A stretch of DNA of 41,259 nucleotides from Planctomycetaceae bacterium (GTDB taxonomy: Bacteria > Planctomycetota > Phycisphaerae > Tepidisphaerales > Tepidisphaeraceae). The translations under genes and the position numbers were made by a program. Below are positions 6,271 through 13,837 of the stretch, one piece after another. The stretch is taken from the NCBI GenBank assembly GCA_027487775.1, contig JAIYCY010000011.1:1-41259 (forward strand). The letters run 5' to 3'. Every line of letters begins with the position of its first letter. Positions within the stretch are counted from its first letter, which is position 1. The notes beneath the pieces are model-generated. The model was given only the letters and a program-made list of their open reading frames with translations, was not told where the DNA came from and searched no databases.

Positions 6271-9267
6271 TCAACGGCGACGGCGTGTGAGCAGGAGGCC
6301 TGCGGAGGCGAGCAGGCCGAGGGTTGTGGGCTCGGGGACCATCGAGAGGGCGAGCGCCCAATCGGCTTGGAAGTCTCCGGTGCCGGGTCCGAAGTCTGCG
6401 GTCGCACCGGGTGCCGTTGCGCCGTAGTTTCGAGCCAGAGCGAGGAGGTCTGAGAAGTCGACCCCACCCACGTTATCGAAATCGCCTTGTGACCACTTGG
6501 ACGCGTTCGCGTTGTTGTAGCTTCGTGCCAATTCAACGAGGTCACTGAAGCCGACCGAGCCGTTGCCGTCGGCATCGCCGATGATGTAGACGGTGGAGGC
6601 GATGAGGTCGATCTTCGTGTTGGCAGTGTTGTGTTCGAGTGTCCAGACGATGCCATCGAAGGTCGGATCGGTGACGGACGCGAAAACACCGTTCAGCGAT
6701 CCGCCGAAGTCGACGAGTGTGAACCGAGCGCCGGCGGTCGGGCGATAGACGGCGTAGGCGACATCGATCTGTGCATCGACGACGCTCGCAACATTGAACT
6801 GGCTGCTGTTGCCGATGGTGAGGTTGCCCGTGACGTTGATGACGGGATGGCTGCTGTTTTTGATGCGAGCGCCGAGTTTGGAGACGTTGTTCTCACCTTC
6901 GATCCCGCCGAAGAGCGGGACGAATCCGAAGAACATGTTTCCGCCGACTTCGATGGTCGGAGGCGCGAAGGTCGAGGCGGATTCACCGACGACGGTGATG
7001 GCGGCTTCTTCGCCGAATCCACCGACCCAGAGGTCGCGTGCGATGTCGAGCGATCCGCCGGAGATGACGACCTGACCGCGGTTGCGTGAGCGGCCGACGT
7101 TGGCCGGGACGTCGGAGGTGGCGATGAAGAAGTCACCGCCGCCATCGGCCCAAACGGTCCCGCCTGCGAAGTCGGTGGAGGGAACAGCCCAGGTGCCGTC
7201 ATCGGGGAGGTTACCCGCGCGGGTGCCGGTCGGAGCGTTGCCGAGCGTGTTGACCGATCCGCCGGAGATGTTGAGTGTGCCGTTGCCACCGCCCTGTCCG
7301 ACGTAAATGTTTCGACCTGCGTTGACAACCCCGCCGCGGACGTTCACACGGGCGTTCGCGCCGTGTCCGATGCTGATGAAGCCGTCCTGGCTCATGGGCG
7401 AGGTGGCGCCTGCAGCGCCGGTCTCGTCGGCGACGAGCACGCTACCGTTGAGCGACCCGGCGCGGACTTCACCGCCGTTGACATTGAGGGTGACGTTGGC
7501 GTTGACCGAACCGGCACCGACGAACACGCGTCCGCCGGCCTGGAACAGTGCGCTGTCGTTGACGGTGACGTTGATCGTTCCACCTTCACCGGCGGCGGTG
7601 TTGCCACCTTCGCCGAGTGCGTGATCGCGATCGACGATGAACTGGCTCGAACCGTTCATGGTCCAGTTGAGCGCGAAGTCGGCCGAGTGACCATCGTCGG
7701 CCATGCGGACGTCCCAGCCGACGAGGACTTTGGAATTGTTGTTTTGGATGACGTTGAGTCGGCCTGAGGGGTGATCGCCGGGGTAGAGCACGTCGGCGGT
7801 ATAGATGATGCTGTTGCCGTTCATGGTGATGTTGGCTTCGGCGTTGGCGCCATCGACGAGGAGGATGTCGTCGCCGACGCGGGGAAGCGGATCGCCTGCG
7901 ATGGGACGACGGAAGCCGGTCGCGCGGGTCGCGTCTGCGATGCGGGTGCCGGCGGCGACTTCGGCGTTGCCGCTCATGGAGAGGTTCAGACGCGCGTTGT
8001 CCTGAGCGATGACCAACCGGGTGGTTTCTTCGCCGTTGCCCCAAACGTTGATTTCACCGCCGGCCATGCTGATGTTGACGGTGGAGTTTGCCGGCGCGAT
8101 GGTGGAAGCGAGCGGACCGACGCCGATGAGACGGGCGCTGGCTTGGAAGTTGATGAAGGTTTCCACGCCGGCGGCACCGAGCGTGAAGCGGCTGACTTGG
8201 CGCTGGCCGAGGCTGGTGTTGAAGACGGCCGGGAGCGCGGCGGTGGTGTTGGAACCGAGTTCGATGATGGTGTCGGTGTTCCATGTGCTGGGACCGAAGT
8301 TCCAGTTGGCGGCGGTGCTGGCGTTGTTGTTGGCGCCGGCGCCGGTCCAGTTAATCGAAGGCGGGGGCGGAGGCGCGATCGGCGCGCCGTTGGCGGGCTC
8401 ACGGAACCAGGTGGCGAAGGTGAAGCTGCCGTTACCGAACTTGAACTCTTCGGGGAACGAAGCAGCCGCGCCGATGTTGACGTAGTTGGAGACGCGGAAG
8501 TCGCCGGCCTGACCGAAGAGGCCGGTGTCGTAGAGCGCTCCGGTGCCGCGCCAGGTGCCGTTGCTGACTTCGGCGTTGCCGGCGAGGTCGTTGACGTTCC
8601 CGTCGAAGTTGTAGTAACCGACAAGATCAGTGCCAATCGCGGGCGCGGAGGAGATCACGCCACCGAGAGATGTCGGGGTCGCGTTGACGCCCGCGTTGTA
8701 GATGTCGAGGAGTTCGGTCGCGTTGACCGATCGACGCCAGATCGCTGCGTCGTCCATCAGGCCGTAGAAGCCGCGACCGGTGATGTAAGGGCTGTTGGGG
8801 GCGTAACCGCCGGTGCCGTCCTGACCGAGGTTGAGATCCAAGCCGAGTTGGTGGGTGTCGAGGCTGCCGAACGATCCACCGCCGATGTCTTGAAGTTGGA
8901 CCTGAGCGACCTGTCCGCCGTTGATATACTTGGTGACGCTTCCGGTCGTGGTGTCAACGCTGACGGCGATGTGATTCCACGCGTTGCGGCTGTAGGGGGT
9001 CCAAGGCGTGTCGCGTCGGCTGGTGGGTGCATTGAAGAGCGTGTTGTCTCGCAAATTGAAACGCGTTTGGGCGATGCCGCCGCTGTCGCGAAGGCTCAGA
9101 ACAAAGCCGGCGTTGCTGCCCGAGGCCCAGTTCTTGTTGCTGAACAGACCAATGTCGGTGAGCTGCTGAGCAGATGCCTGTGAGGCCGGCAGCAGGATCG
9201 CTGCGGCGAGCAGGGCTGCACGCTGTGAGCGGACGACGGAACGTGACGAACGATGGCTGGTACGCAT
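6271..9267 (-). CDS. Large secreted PEP-CTERM protein with LamG halves and dockerin-like repeats
   Basis: This is a 998-aa surface protein. The ATG at 9267 is preceded by GGAG with a 6-base spacer and is followed by a basic signal peptide ending ASQASAQQ; an in-frame ATG at 9336 lacks these features. LamG-type sequence comes first but in unusual order: the C-terminal half (SNKNWASG ... AWNHIAVSVDTTTG ... LMDDAAIWRR, about residues 34-195) precedes the N-terminal half (GYYNFDGNVNDLAGN ... GSFTFATWFREP, about 209-292). A Pro-rich linker and a long Gly/Asn/Val-rich region like an autotransporter passenger (about 300-830) follow. Then come two dockerin-like repeats (DADGNGSVGFSDLVELARSY and GVDFSDLLALARNYG), then VPEPTTLGLLASAGLLLTRRRR. 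The PEP-CTERM tail predicts processing by an exosortase/archaeosortase-type system. The function is probably structural or matrix. Confidence 0.88.
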   Translation of the reverse strand: MRTSHRSSRSVVRSQRAALLAAAILLPASQASAQQLTDIGLFSNKNWASGSNAGFVLSLRDSGGIAQTRFNLRDNTLFNAPTSRRDTPWTPYSRNAWNHIAVSVDTTTGSVTKYINGGQVAQVQLQDIGGGSFGSLDTHQLGLDLNLGQDGTGGYAPNSPYITGRGFYGLMDDAAIWRRSVNATELLDIYNAGVNATPTSLGGVISSAPAIGTDLVGYYNFDGNVNDLAGNAEVSNGTWRGTGALYDTGLFGQAGDFRVSNYVNIGAAASFPEEFKFGNGSFTFATWFREPANGAPIAPPPPPSINWTGAGANNNASTAANWNFGPSTWNTDTIIELGSNTTAALPAVFNTSLGQRQVSRFTLGAAGVETFINFQASARLIGVGPLASTIAPANSTVNISMAGGEINVWGNGEETTRLVIAQDNARLNLSMSGNAEVAAGTRIADATRATGFRRPIAGDPLPRVGDDILLVDGANAEANITMNGNSIIYTADVLYPGDHPSGRLNVIQNNNSKVLVGWDVRMADDGHSADFALNWTMNGSSQFIVDRDHALGEGGNTAAGEGGTINVTVNDSALFQAGGRVFVGAGSVNANVTLNVNGGEVRAGSLNGSVLVADETGAAGATSPMSQDGFISIGHGANARVNVRGGVVNAGRNIYVGQGGGNGTLNISGGSVNTLGNAPTGTRAGNLPDDGTWAVPSTDFAGGTVWADGGGDFFIATSDVPANVGRSRNRGQVVISGGSLDIARDLWVGGFGEEAAITVVGESASTFAPPTIEVGGNMFFGFVPLFGGIEGENNVSKLGARIKNSSHPVINVTGNLTIGNSSQFNVASVVDAQIDVAYAVYRPTAGARFTLVDFGGSLNGVFASVTDPTFDGIVWTLEHNTANTKIDLIASTVYIIGDADGNGSVGFSDLVELARSYNNANASKWSQGDFDNVGGVDFSDLLALARNYGATAPGATADFGPGTGDFQADWALALSMVPEPTTLGLLASAGLLLTRRRR

Positions 9268-9607
9268 TCTCAACTCCAAGTTTCTCCCGACCCTTCGGGA
9301 AGCGATCGACATGAAAGGTCTTCGCGTACTCGACACGTCGACCTAGCTGCAGAAGCGCTCTACAGCCTTCATGAGAATGCGACACGACTATTTGCTTCAT
9401 GCGCGAATCTTCTTTAGCACTTGGTTACGGTCGGACCCATCCATAAACATTCTCTCACCGCCTGATTCAGGATTTTTTGCTGAGATTCTGCGTCGTATGC
9501 CCACTTTGGCGCAATGTCGATCTTGTGTCTGAATCGTGCGCGGAAGTTGGTGGGTCTTGCGCCCGTCATGGCCGTGGTTGCACGGCATCATCCGTTAGTC
9601 TGCGTCC
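9268..9607. other. Divergent intergenic region between the PEP-CTERM gene and the pbfA-like gene
   Basis: Both flanking genes read outward from this stretch of 340 bases, so it should hold two promoters. I cannot assign -35/-10 boxes with confidence. Small open frames exist here but have neither ribosome-binding sites nor recognisable products. Confidence 0.5.
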
Positions 9608-10981
9608 ATGCAACTACGACCGAATGACGATGCTCAACCTCGATCACGCAAAAGAGCCACCGCCGGTGCGATCGACCGACTCGCCCGCGTCGAGGAAGGC
9701 GATTCGAATCAGACCGAGGCACGCGGGGCATTTCGGGCAGACCACCTCAGCAATCTGACGCGCGATTGGCTCGATCGCGATGAATCTGCGTTCGTGCATC
9801 AGTCGCTCTCGACGCCCTGCCTCAACGTGATCGATCGATGCGAAGGGCCTTACCTGTTTGACATCGAAGGTCGTCGGATACTCGATTTTCACGGCAACGG
9901 CGTGCATGTGCTGGGCTTTGCGCATCCGCGCGTGGTGGCAGCGGCGATGCGACAGATGGGCACGCTGCCCTTCTCCACCCGTCGATATACCAATCGACCT
10001 GCGATCGAACTCGCCGAGCGCATCGGCTCGATCCTGCCAGACGGGCCCTGGCGCGTTCTGCTCACGCCGGCGGGTTGCCTGGCCGTCGAGACCGCGCTCA
10101 AAGCGGTGCGACTTGCGACCGGACGCTACAAGGCAGTCGGCATGTGGGGATCGTTCCACGGCGCGTCGCTCGAAGCAATCTCCATCGGCGGGGAGCGAAT
10201 GTTTCGCGATCCAATGGGCCCGCTGATGCCCGGTTCACTTCATGTCCATCCTTGGAAACCGGGACGAAGCGTCGATGATGCAGTGAGCGAATTGGAGAAC
10301 CTCTTCCGTGTCGAAGCCGATATCGGCGCTGTGCTCGCCGAGCCGATCCGATGGAGCACGATCACCCTTCCGCCGATCGAATACTGGCAACGCGTGCGTG
10401 AGTTGTGCGATCGCTACGACGCGTGGCTGATCTTCGATGAAATTGGAACATGCATGGGACGCACGGGCACATGGCATGCCTTCGAACGTTACGGAATCGT
10501 GCCAGACGCCGTGGTGATGGGCAAAGCACTCGGCGCAGGACTGGGCCCGCTGGCCGCATGCGCGATCCGCGCCGATCGGGTGCCGCCCGATCTCACGCGC
10601 GATATCGCGCTCGGTCATTACACCCACGAAAAAAATCCGCTCGCCGCCACGGCATCGCTCGAAGCGATCAAGGTGATCGAAGATGAAGGACTGCTGCATC
10701 GCGCAGAAGTCTTTGGGGCGAAGTCGCTAGCCGCAATGACCGATCGCCTCGGCAAATTGCCAGGGGTCGTCGCAGTGCGCGGCGTCGGGATGATGTTTGC
10801 CGTTGAGTTGAAAGACGAAGCCCACGCCGAGCGTGTGATGTACGCGTGCCTGCGAAATGGACTGAGCTTCAAAGTGTCGTCCGGCCGCGTCCTGACGCTC
10901 GTCGCACCAATCAATCTCGACGAATCGATCATGAATTGGGCGATCGATCTGCTTGCGTCTGTGCTTGCATCGACAATCTGA
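9608..10981 (+). CDS. pbfA: PLP-dependent class-III aminotransferase-fold enzyme, probable (R)-1-hydroxy-2-aminoethylphosphonate ammonia-lyase
   Basis: The product (457 aa) has the class-III aminotransferase fold: DFHGNGVHVLGFAHPRVV, LPFSTRRYTNRPAIELAERI, MWGSFHGASLEAISIGGE, WLIFDEIGT and VVMGKALGAG. Lys306 in the last is the predicted PLP lysine. The HGNxVHxxGFxHPRV and LPFxxRRYTN stretches are what I associate with PbfA rather than with ordinary transaminases. PbfA releases ammonia from (R)-1-hydroxy-AEP to give phosphonoacetaldehyde, the same intermediate made by PhnW. It lies about 2.9 kb from the phnX-phnW gene, which strengthens the call. The start is uncertain: no clear ribosome-binding site precedes 9608, and conserved sequence begins only at about residue 50. 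A three-copy 19-bp tandem repeat starts at its stop codon. Alternative: a generic omega-transaminase. Confidence 0.8.
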   Translation: MQLRPNDDAQPRSRKRATAGAIDRLARVEEGDSNQTEARGAFRADHLSNLTRDWLDRDESAFVHQSLSTPCLNVIDRCEGPYLFDIEGRRILDFHGNGVHVLGFAHPRVVAAAMRQMGTLPFSTRRYTNRPAIELAERIGSILPDGPWRVLLTPAGCLAVETALKAVRLATGRYKAVGMWGSFHGASLEAISIGGERMFRDPMGPLMPGSLHVHPWKPGRSVDDAVSELENLFRVEADIGAVLAEPIRWSTITLPPIEYWQRVRELCDRYDAWLIFDEIGTCMGRTGTWHAFERYGIVPDAVVMGKALGAGLGPLAACAIRADRVPPDLTRDIALGHYTHEKNPLAATASLEAIKVIEDEGLLHRAEVFGAKSLAAMTDRLGKLPGVVAVRGVGMMFAVELKDEAHAERVMYACLRNGLSFKVSSGRVLTLVAPINLDESIMNWAIDLLASVLASTI

Positions 10982-11035
10982 TCGGCGGCATCAATCCTGA
11001 TCGGCGCCATGAATCCTGATCGGCGTCATGAATCG
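10979..11035 (+). repeat. 19-bp tandem repeat, three copies, starting at the pbfA-like stop codon
   Basis: Units TGATCGGCGGCATCAATCC, TGATCGGCGCCATGAATCC and TGATCGGCGTCATGAATCG stand at 10979, 10998 and 11017. The first TGA is the stop codon of the upstream gene. Confidence 0.9.
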
Positions 11036-11080
11036 AAATCGCCAACGGGCAAGCTGAGGGGTTTCAATTCCAATGGGCCG

Positions 11081-11980
11081 TCAGTTCCACTTGCCGTCGT
11101 AGGCGGCCTGCGGTTGTTCGCCGTCCAGCCAGCGCTTGCTGCCGCGCGGGATGGAGTTGACGTGGCCGTCTAGGAAGAGGGCGTTGTTGGCTCGCTTGCC
11201 GTTATGCCGGAAGACTTCGTCAATGGCTGCCGCGAAGACGAATCCCGACACGCCGTTCCAGGTGGACGACGCCTGCGGATGTCCTTGTCGCCACTGTCGA
11301 AGCGTCGCGAGAGGGCTTCCGCCGGCGATCAGGGTATCGCCGTTGTCATCGACACGATGTTCGACGTGATCTTGCGTGACGATCACTCGGGACGGCTGCT
11401 TGATCGTGCTCACGCGCTTGAATCCGCCGATATAACCGTTGATGCCGTACGACGCGCGGAACGGATCGTTGTTATCGGTGAATCCGGAATCAGGGTCCAT
11501 GAAGTTCATGCTCGGACACCAATGCACACGACGCCCCGCGCCGGTGGCGGCATCAATCTCATCCCAAGAAGTCGCAGGCTGGTCGTGATAACGCCGAAAG
11601 TTGACCGACGTCAGATAAGGCAGATATGCAATGCCCCAATAAGCATCGCCGTCGAGCGGAAGCGGGATGCGATAAAACACGCGCGAGCCCGCGGGTATGC
11701 GGCGGTACCAATTGCCCTGATTCGGCGTGGGGCTGAAGCGGTCGCGATTGTCCCTGGCATACATCAACATCGACACGCCGATCTGTCTGAGATTGGATCG
11801 GCATTGAGCGCTCTTGGCTTGCTCACGCACCCGGCCGAGCGCGGGTAGAAGAATCGAGACGAGCAACGCGATGATCCCGATCACCACGAGCAACTCGACC
11901 AGCGTAAATCCACGCCGGTCGCTCTCCGACGACGTGGACCGGGACGATGACGAGATCCGTTCGTTCGATGTGTGTTCCAT
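11081..11980 (-). CDS. Prepilin-type (type II secretion pseudopilin-like) protein
   Basis: This is a 299-aa protein. Near its start is the class-III prepilin signal [20 protein letters not shown]: cleavage is predicted after Gly, with Phe and Glu at +1 and +5, followed by a membrane helix ([18 protein letters not shown]). The C-terminal end contains [13 protein letters not shown], matching the H-x9-DG type end common in planctomycete prepilin-like proteins. The ATG at 11980 is used; an in-frame ATG at 12007 would add nine residues. It sits between the pbfA-like gene and the regulator but is on the opposite strand from pbfA and shows no functional link to phosphonate use. It probably forms a pseudopilus or surface appendage; the exact role is unknown. 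Confidence 0.85.
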   Translation of the reverse strand: MEHTSNERISSSSRSTSSESDRRGFTLVELLVVIGIIALLVSILLPALGRVREQAKSAQCRSNLRQIGVSMLMYARDNRDRFSPTPNQGNWYRRIPAGSRVFYRIPLPLDGDAYWGIAYLPYLTSVNFRRYHDQPATSWDEIDAATGAGRRVHWCPSMNFMDPDSGFTDNNDPFRASYGINGYIGGFKRVSTIKQPSRVIVTQDHVEHRVDDNGDTLIAGGSPLATLRQWRQGHPQASSTWNGVSGFVFAAAIDEVFRHNGKRANNALFLDGHVNSIPRGSKRWLDGEQPQAAYDGKWN

Positions 11981-12214
11981 GACCACAAAAATAGAAACGC
12001 AGCGCAAAGAGCATTTGAGGCGATCCTCAATTCCAGCGCAGAACCCCCGCGAAGTGGCGCAAGCGACCCACCGGACGAATCACGCCCAATCCAGAAATGT
12101 CTCACGCCAATGTTTCTCAGCCAAATCTCGCGCAAGACGAAACTCACAAGCCGATGTTGACGCGACACATTTCCTCACATGGCATCAGGCTCGTCGTGCC
12201 GATCTGCGCCGTGC

Positions 12215-12262
12215 GTCCACTTGGATGCGCGTTCACTTGGATGCGTGTTTACTTTGATGCGT
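12215..12262 (+). repeat. 16-bp imperfect tandem repeat, three copies, beside the regulator stop codon
   Basis: Units GTCCACTTGGATGCGC, GTTCACTTGGATGCGT and GTTTACTTTGATGCGT stand at 12215, 12231 and 12247. They end two bases from the stop codon of the minus-strand regulator gene. Confidence 0.85.
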
Positions 12263-12264
12263 GT

Positions 12265-13662
12265 TTATTCGATCGGGCCCGGCGATGGCGACGTGATGTC
12301 CAAAACCATCGGCGGAACCGCACCCGCGGGTGGCCGCCGATGGCTCTGTCGATACTGGCTCGGTGTGAGTCCTGTCTTGGCCTTCAGCAATCGCTGCAAT
12401 TGCTCCGCATTCCGAAAGCCCGTTCGCATCACGATCTGTTTCACAAGCAAATCTGTCTCGCACAACAAGCGGCAGGCTTCATCCAGTCGCAACCGCTGAA
12501 GGTGCGTCACCGGGCCGTGCCCGACGCTGCGACTGAAGTGAAGCTCCAGCTTTCTCCGCGAGACACCCAAATGCTCAGCCAGCGATTCGGTGTCGATGTC
12601 GTGATTCAATCGCGATTGCAGATATCCGATCGCGACGTTGACCAGATCATCCACGATGTGGCCCGACAAAACGCTCTGCTTCCAGATCACGCCTCCGGGA
12701 TTGACTAGCTTCGGCGACTCGACCGCCCCGCCGCTCATCAATCGATCCAGCTCCGCGGCGGCCAGATATCCCACCAGTCGCGGGGATTGATCAATGCACG
12801 TGAGTCCAGGCTCGCAAATGTCGCTGACCAACTGGTCATAATCCGCCGACAACACCGACAACTGACTCGGCACATCGATCCCCGCAAAACAAGCCGCCTC
12901 ACACACACGCTGTCCGCCCAGAAAATTCCAGGTAAGCACACCCGAAGGCTTGGGCAGCGCAGAGATCCAATCCGCAAGCGGCAACAGCGTATCGTGCGGA
13001 TTGGAATCACTCGGCAAAACCCGATCCGGATCGAATCGTGCCGGCGTACCGAATCCCGAACTCCTCAGCTTCTCGGCAAAACTCTGGTAAACCAAATCTT
13101 CATAAAACGGTCGCGCAGGCGGGCCGTGATATGCAAAATGCCGGGCGCCGGTCTGAATCAATGTCTCAGCCGCCAATTGACCGATCTGACGCTGGTCGCT
13201 CGTCACCTGCTGAATCGATGCACCCGGCACACGAATCTGCGATACATTCACACAAGGCAACTGGCTCAAGCGAATCTGCTGAACCAGCAAAGGCGAATTC
13301 ACCCGCGCGATCACACCCTCGCCCTTCCACCATGCCGGCACTTCCTGCATCTCAAAATAACCACGCGTATCCACATACAGCGTCCATCGCGATCCACCGC
13401 TCGAATGTCGCCCATGATGCCGCTTCACATAATCGCTCACGCCCGCCACGATCAAACTTCCCCACGACGTGCTGGTCTCCACCAGCACGGCAATCCGCTT
13501 GATCGGACTTGCGCTCGGCTGTCCCTGTGATCGCTCAGAATCCTGAACACGCGGGCCCGATCCCGAAGCAGCCTTGATCGTCCGATGCACCGGCCAATCC
13601 TGATCACCTGAAGCATTCGGGTTTGCGTGAACGGATGCGTGGTGAAGCGAGTCGTTCGCCAT
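12265..13662 (-). CDS. XylR-like transcription regulator (LacI-type sensor plus AraC DNA-binding domain)
   Basis: This is a 465-aa protein. After a roughly 50-residue polar N-terminus comes a periplasmic-binding-fold sensor of the LacI/GalR type (IKRIAVLVETSTSWGSLIVAG ... VPSQLSVLSADYDQLVSDIC, about residues 54-345). An AraC-family double helix-turn-helix follows, about residues 350-450, with ESLAEHLGVSRRKLELHFSR and VKQIVMRTGFRNAEQLQRLL. This XylR architecture usually senses a small cytoplasmic molecule. It is transcribed divergently from the phosphonate operon with 175 bp between the starts, where a nested palindrome lies, so it probably controls that operon. AEP clusters more often carry GntR or LysR regulators. 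The inducer (AEP, hydroxy-AEP or a metabolite) cannot be read from sequence. The far N-terminus is low-complexity and the true start could be further downstream. Confidence 0.85.
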   Translation of the reverse strand: MANDSLHHASVHANPNASGDQDWPVHRTIKAASGSGPRVQDSERSQGQPSASPIKRIAVLVETSTSWGSLIVAGVSDYVKRHHGRHSSGGSRWTLYVDTRGYFEMQEVPAWWKGEGVIARVNSPLLVQQIRLSQLPCVNVSQIRVPGASIQQVTSDQRQIGQLAAETLIQTGARHFAYHGPPARPFYEDLVYQSFAEKLRSSGFGTPARFDPDRVLPSDSNPHDTLLPLADWISALPKPSGVLTWNFLGGQRVCEAACFAGIDVPSQLSVLSADYDQLVSDICEPGLTCIDQSPRLVGYLAAAELDRLMSGGAVESPKLVNPGGVIWKQSVLSGHIVDDLVNVAIGYLQSRLNHDIDTESLAEHLGVSRRKLELHFSRSVGHGPVTHLQRLRLDEACRLLCETDLLVKQIVMRTGFRNAEQLQRLLKAKTGLTPSQYRQSHRRPPAGAVPPMVLDITSPSPGPIE

Positions 13663-13693
13663 ACCCTGACACTACCGCACCCCGATCAACCGA

Positions 13694-13731
13694 TGCGCAA
13701 ATTGAGTATCGCCTCATGCGATCTTTGCGCA
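13694..13731. promoter_or_regulatory. Nested palindrome, candidate operator between regulator and phosphonate operon
   Basis: TGCGCAAA at 13694-13701 is the perfect inverse of TTTGCGCA at 13724-13731. Inside it, ATCGC at 13708-13712 is inverted by GCGAT at 13718-13722. Further half-site-like CTTGCGCG and TTTGCGCC follow toward the operon start at 13838. The position between divergent regulator and operon genes is the usual place for an operator. Confidence 0.55.
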
Positions 13732-13837
13732 ATCCTCACAGTAGGCCGCTTGAAACGATCCGCCCTTGCGCGACTTCAAGGCTGCTTTGCGCCGGTGCCG
13801 TGAATGCATTCGCCCTGCCTTTGTCATACTCATCGCG

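Noticed and set aside
7771..9183. Plus-strand open frame of 470 codons
   Set aside because: Antisense shadow of the PEP-CTERM gene, with repetitive acidic Gly/Val/Asp content produced by the codon pattern of the real gene.
9397..9591. Possible small minus-strand gene upstream of the PEP-CTERM gene
   Set aside because: No ribosome-binding site or recognisable protein features; more likely promoter DNA.
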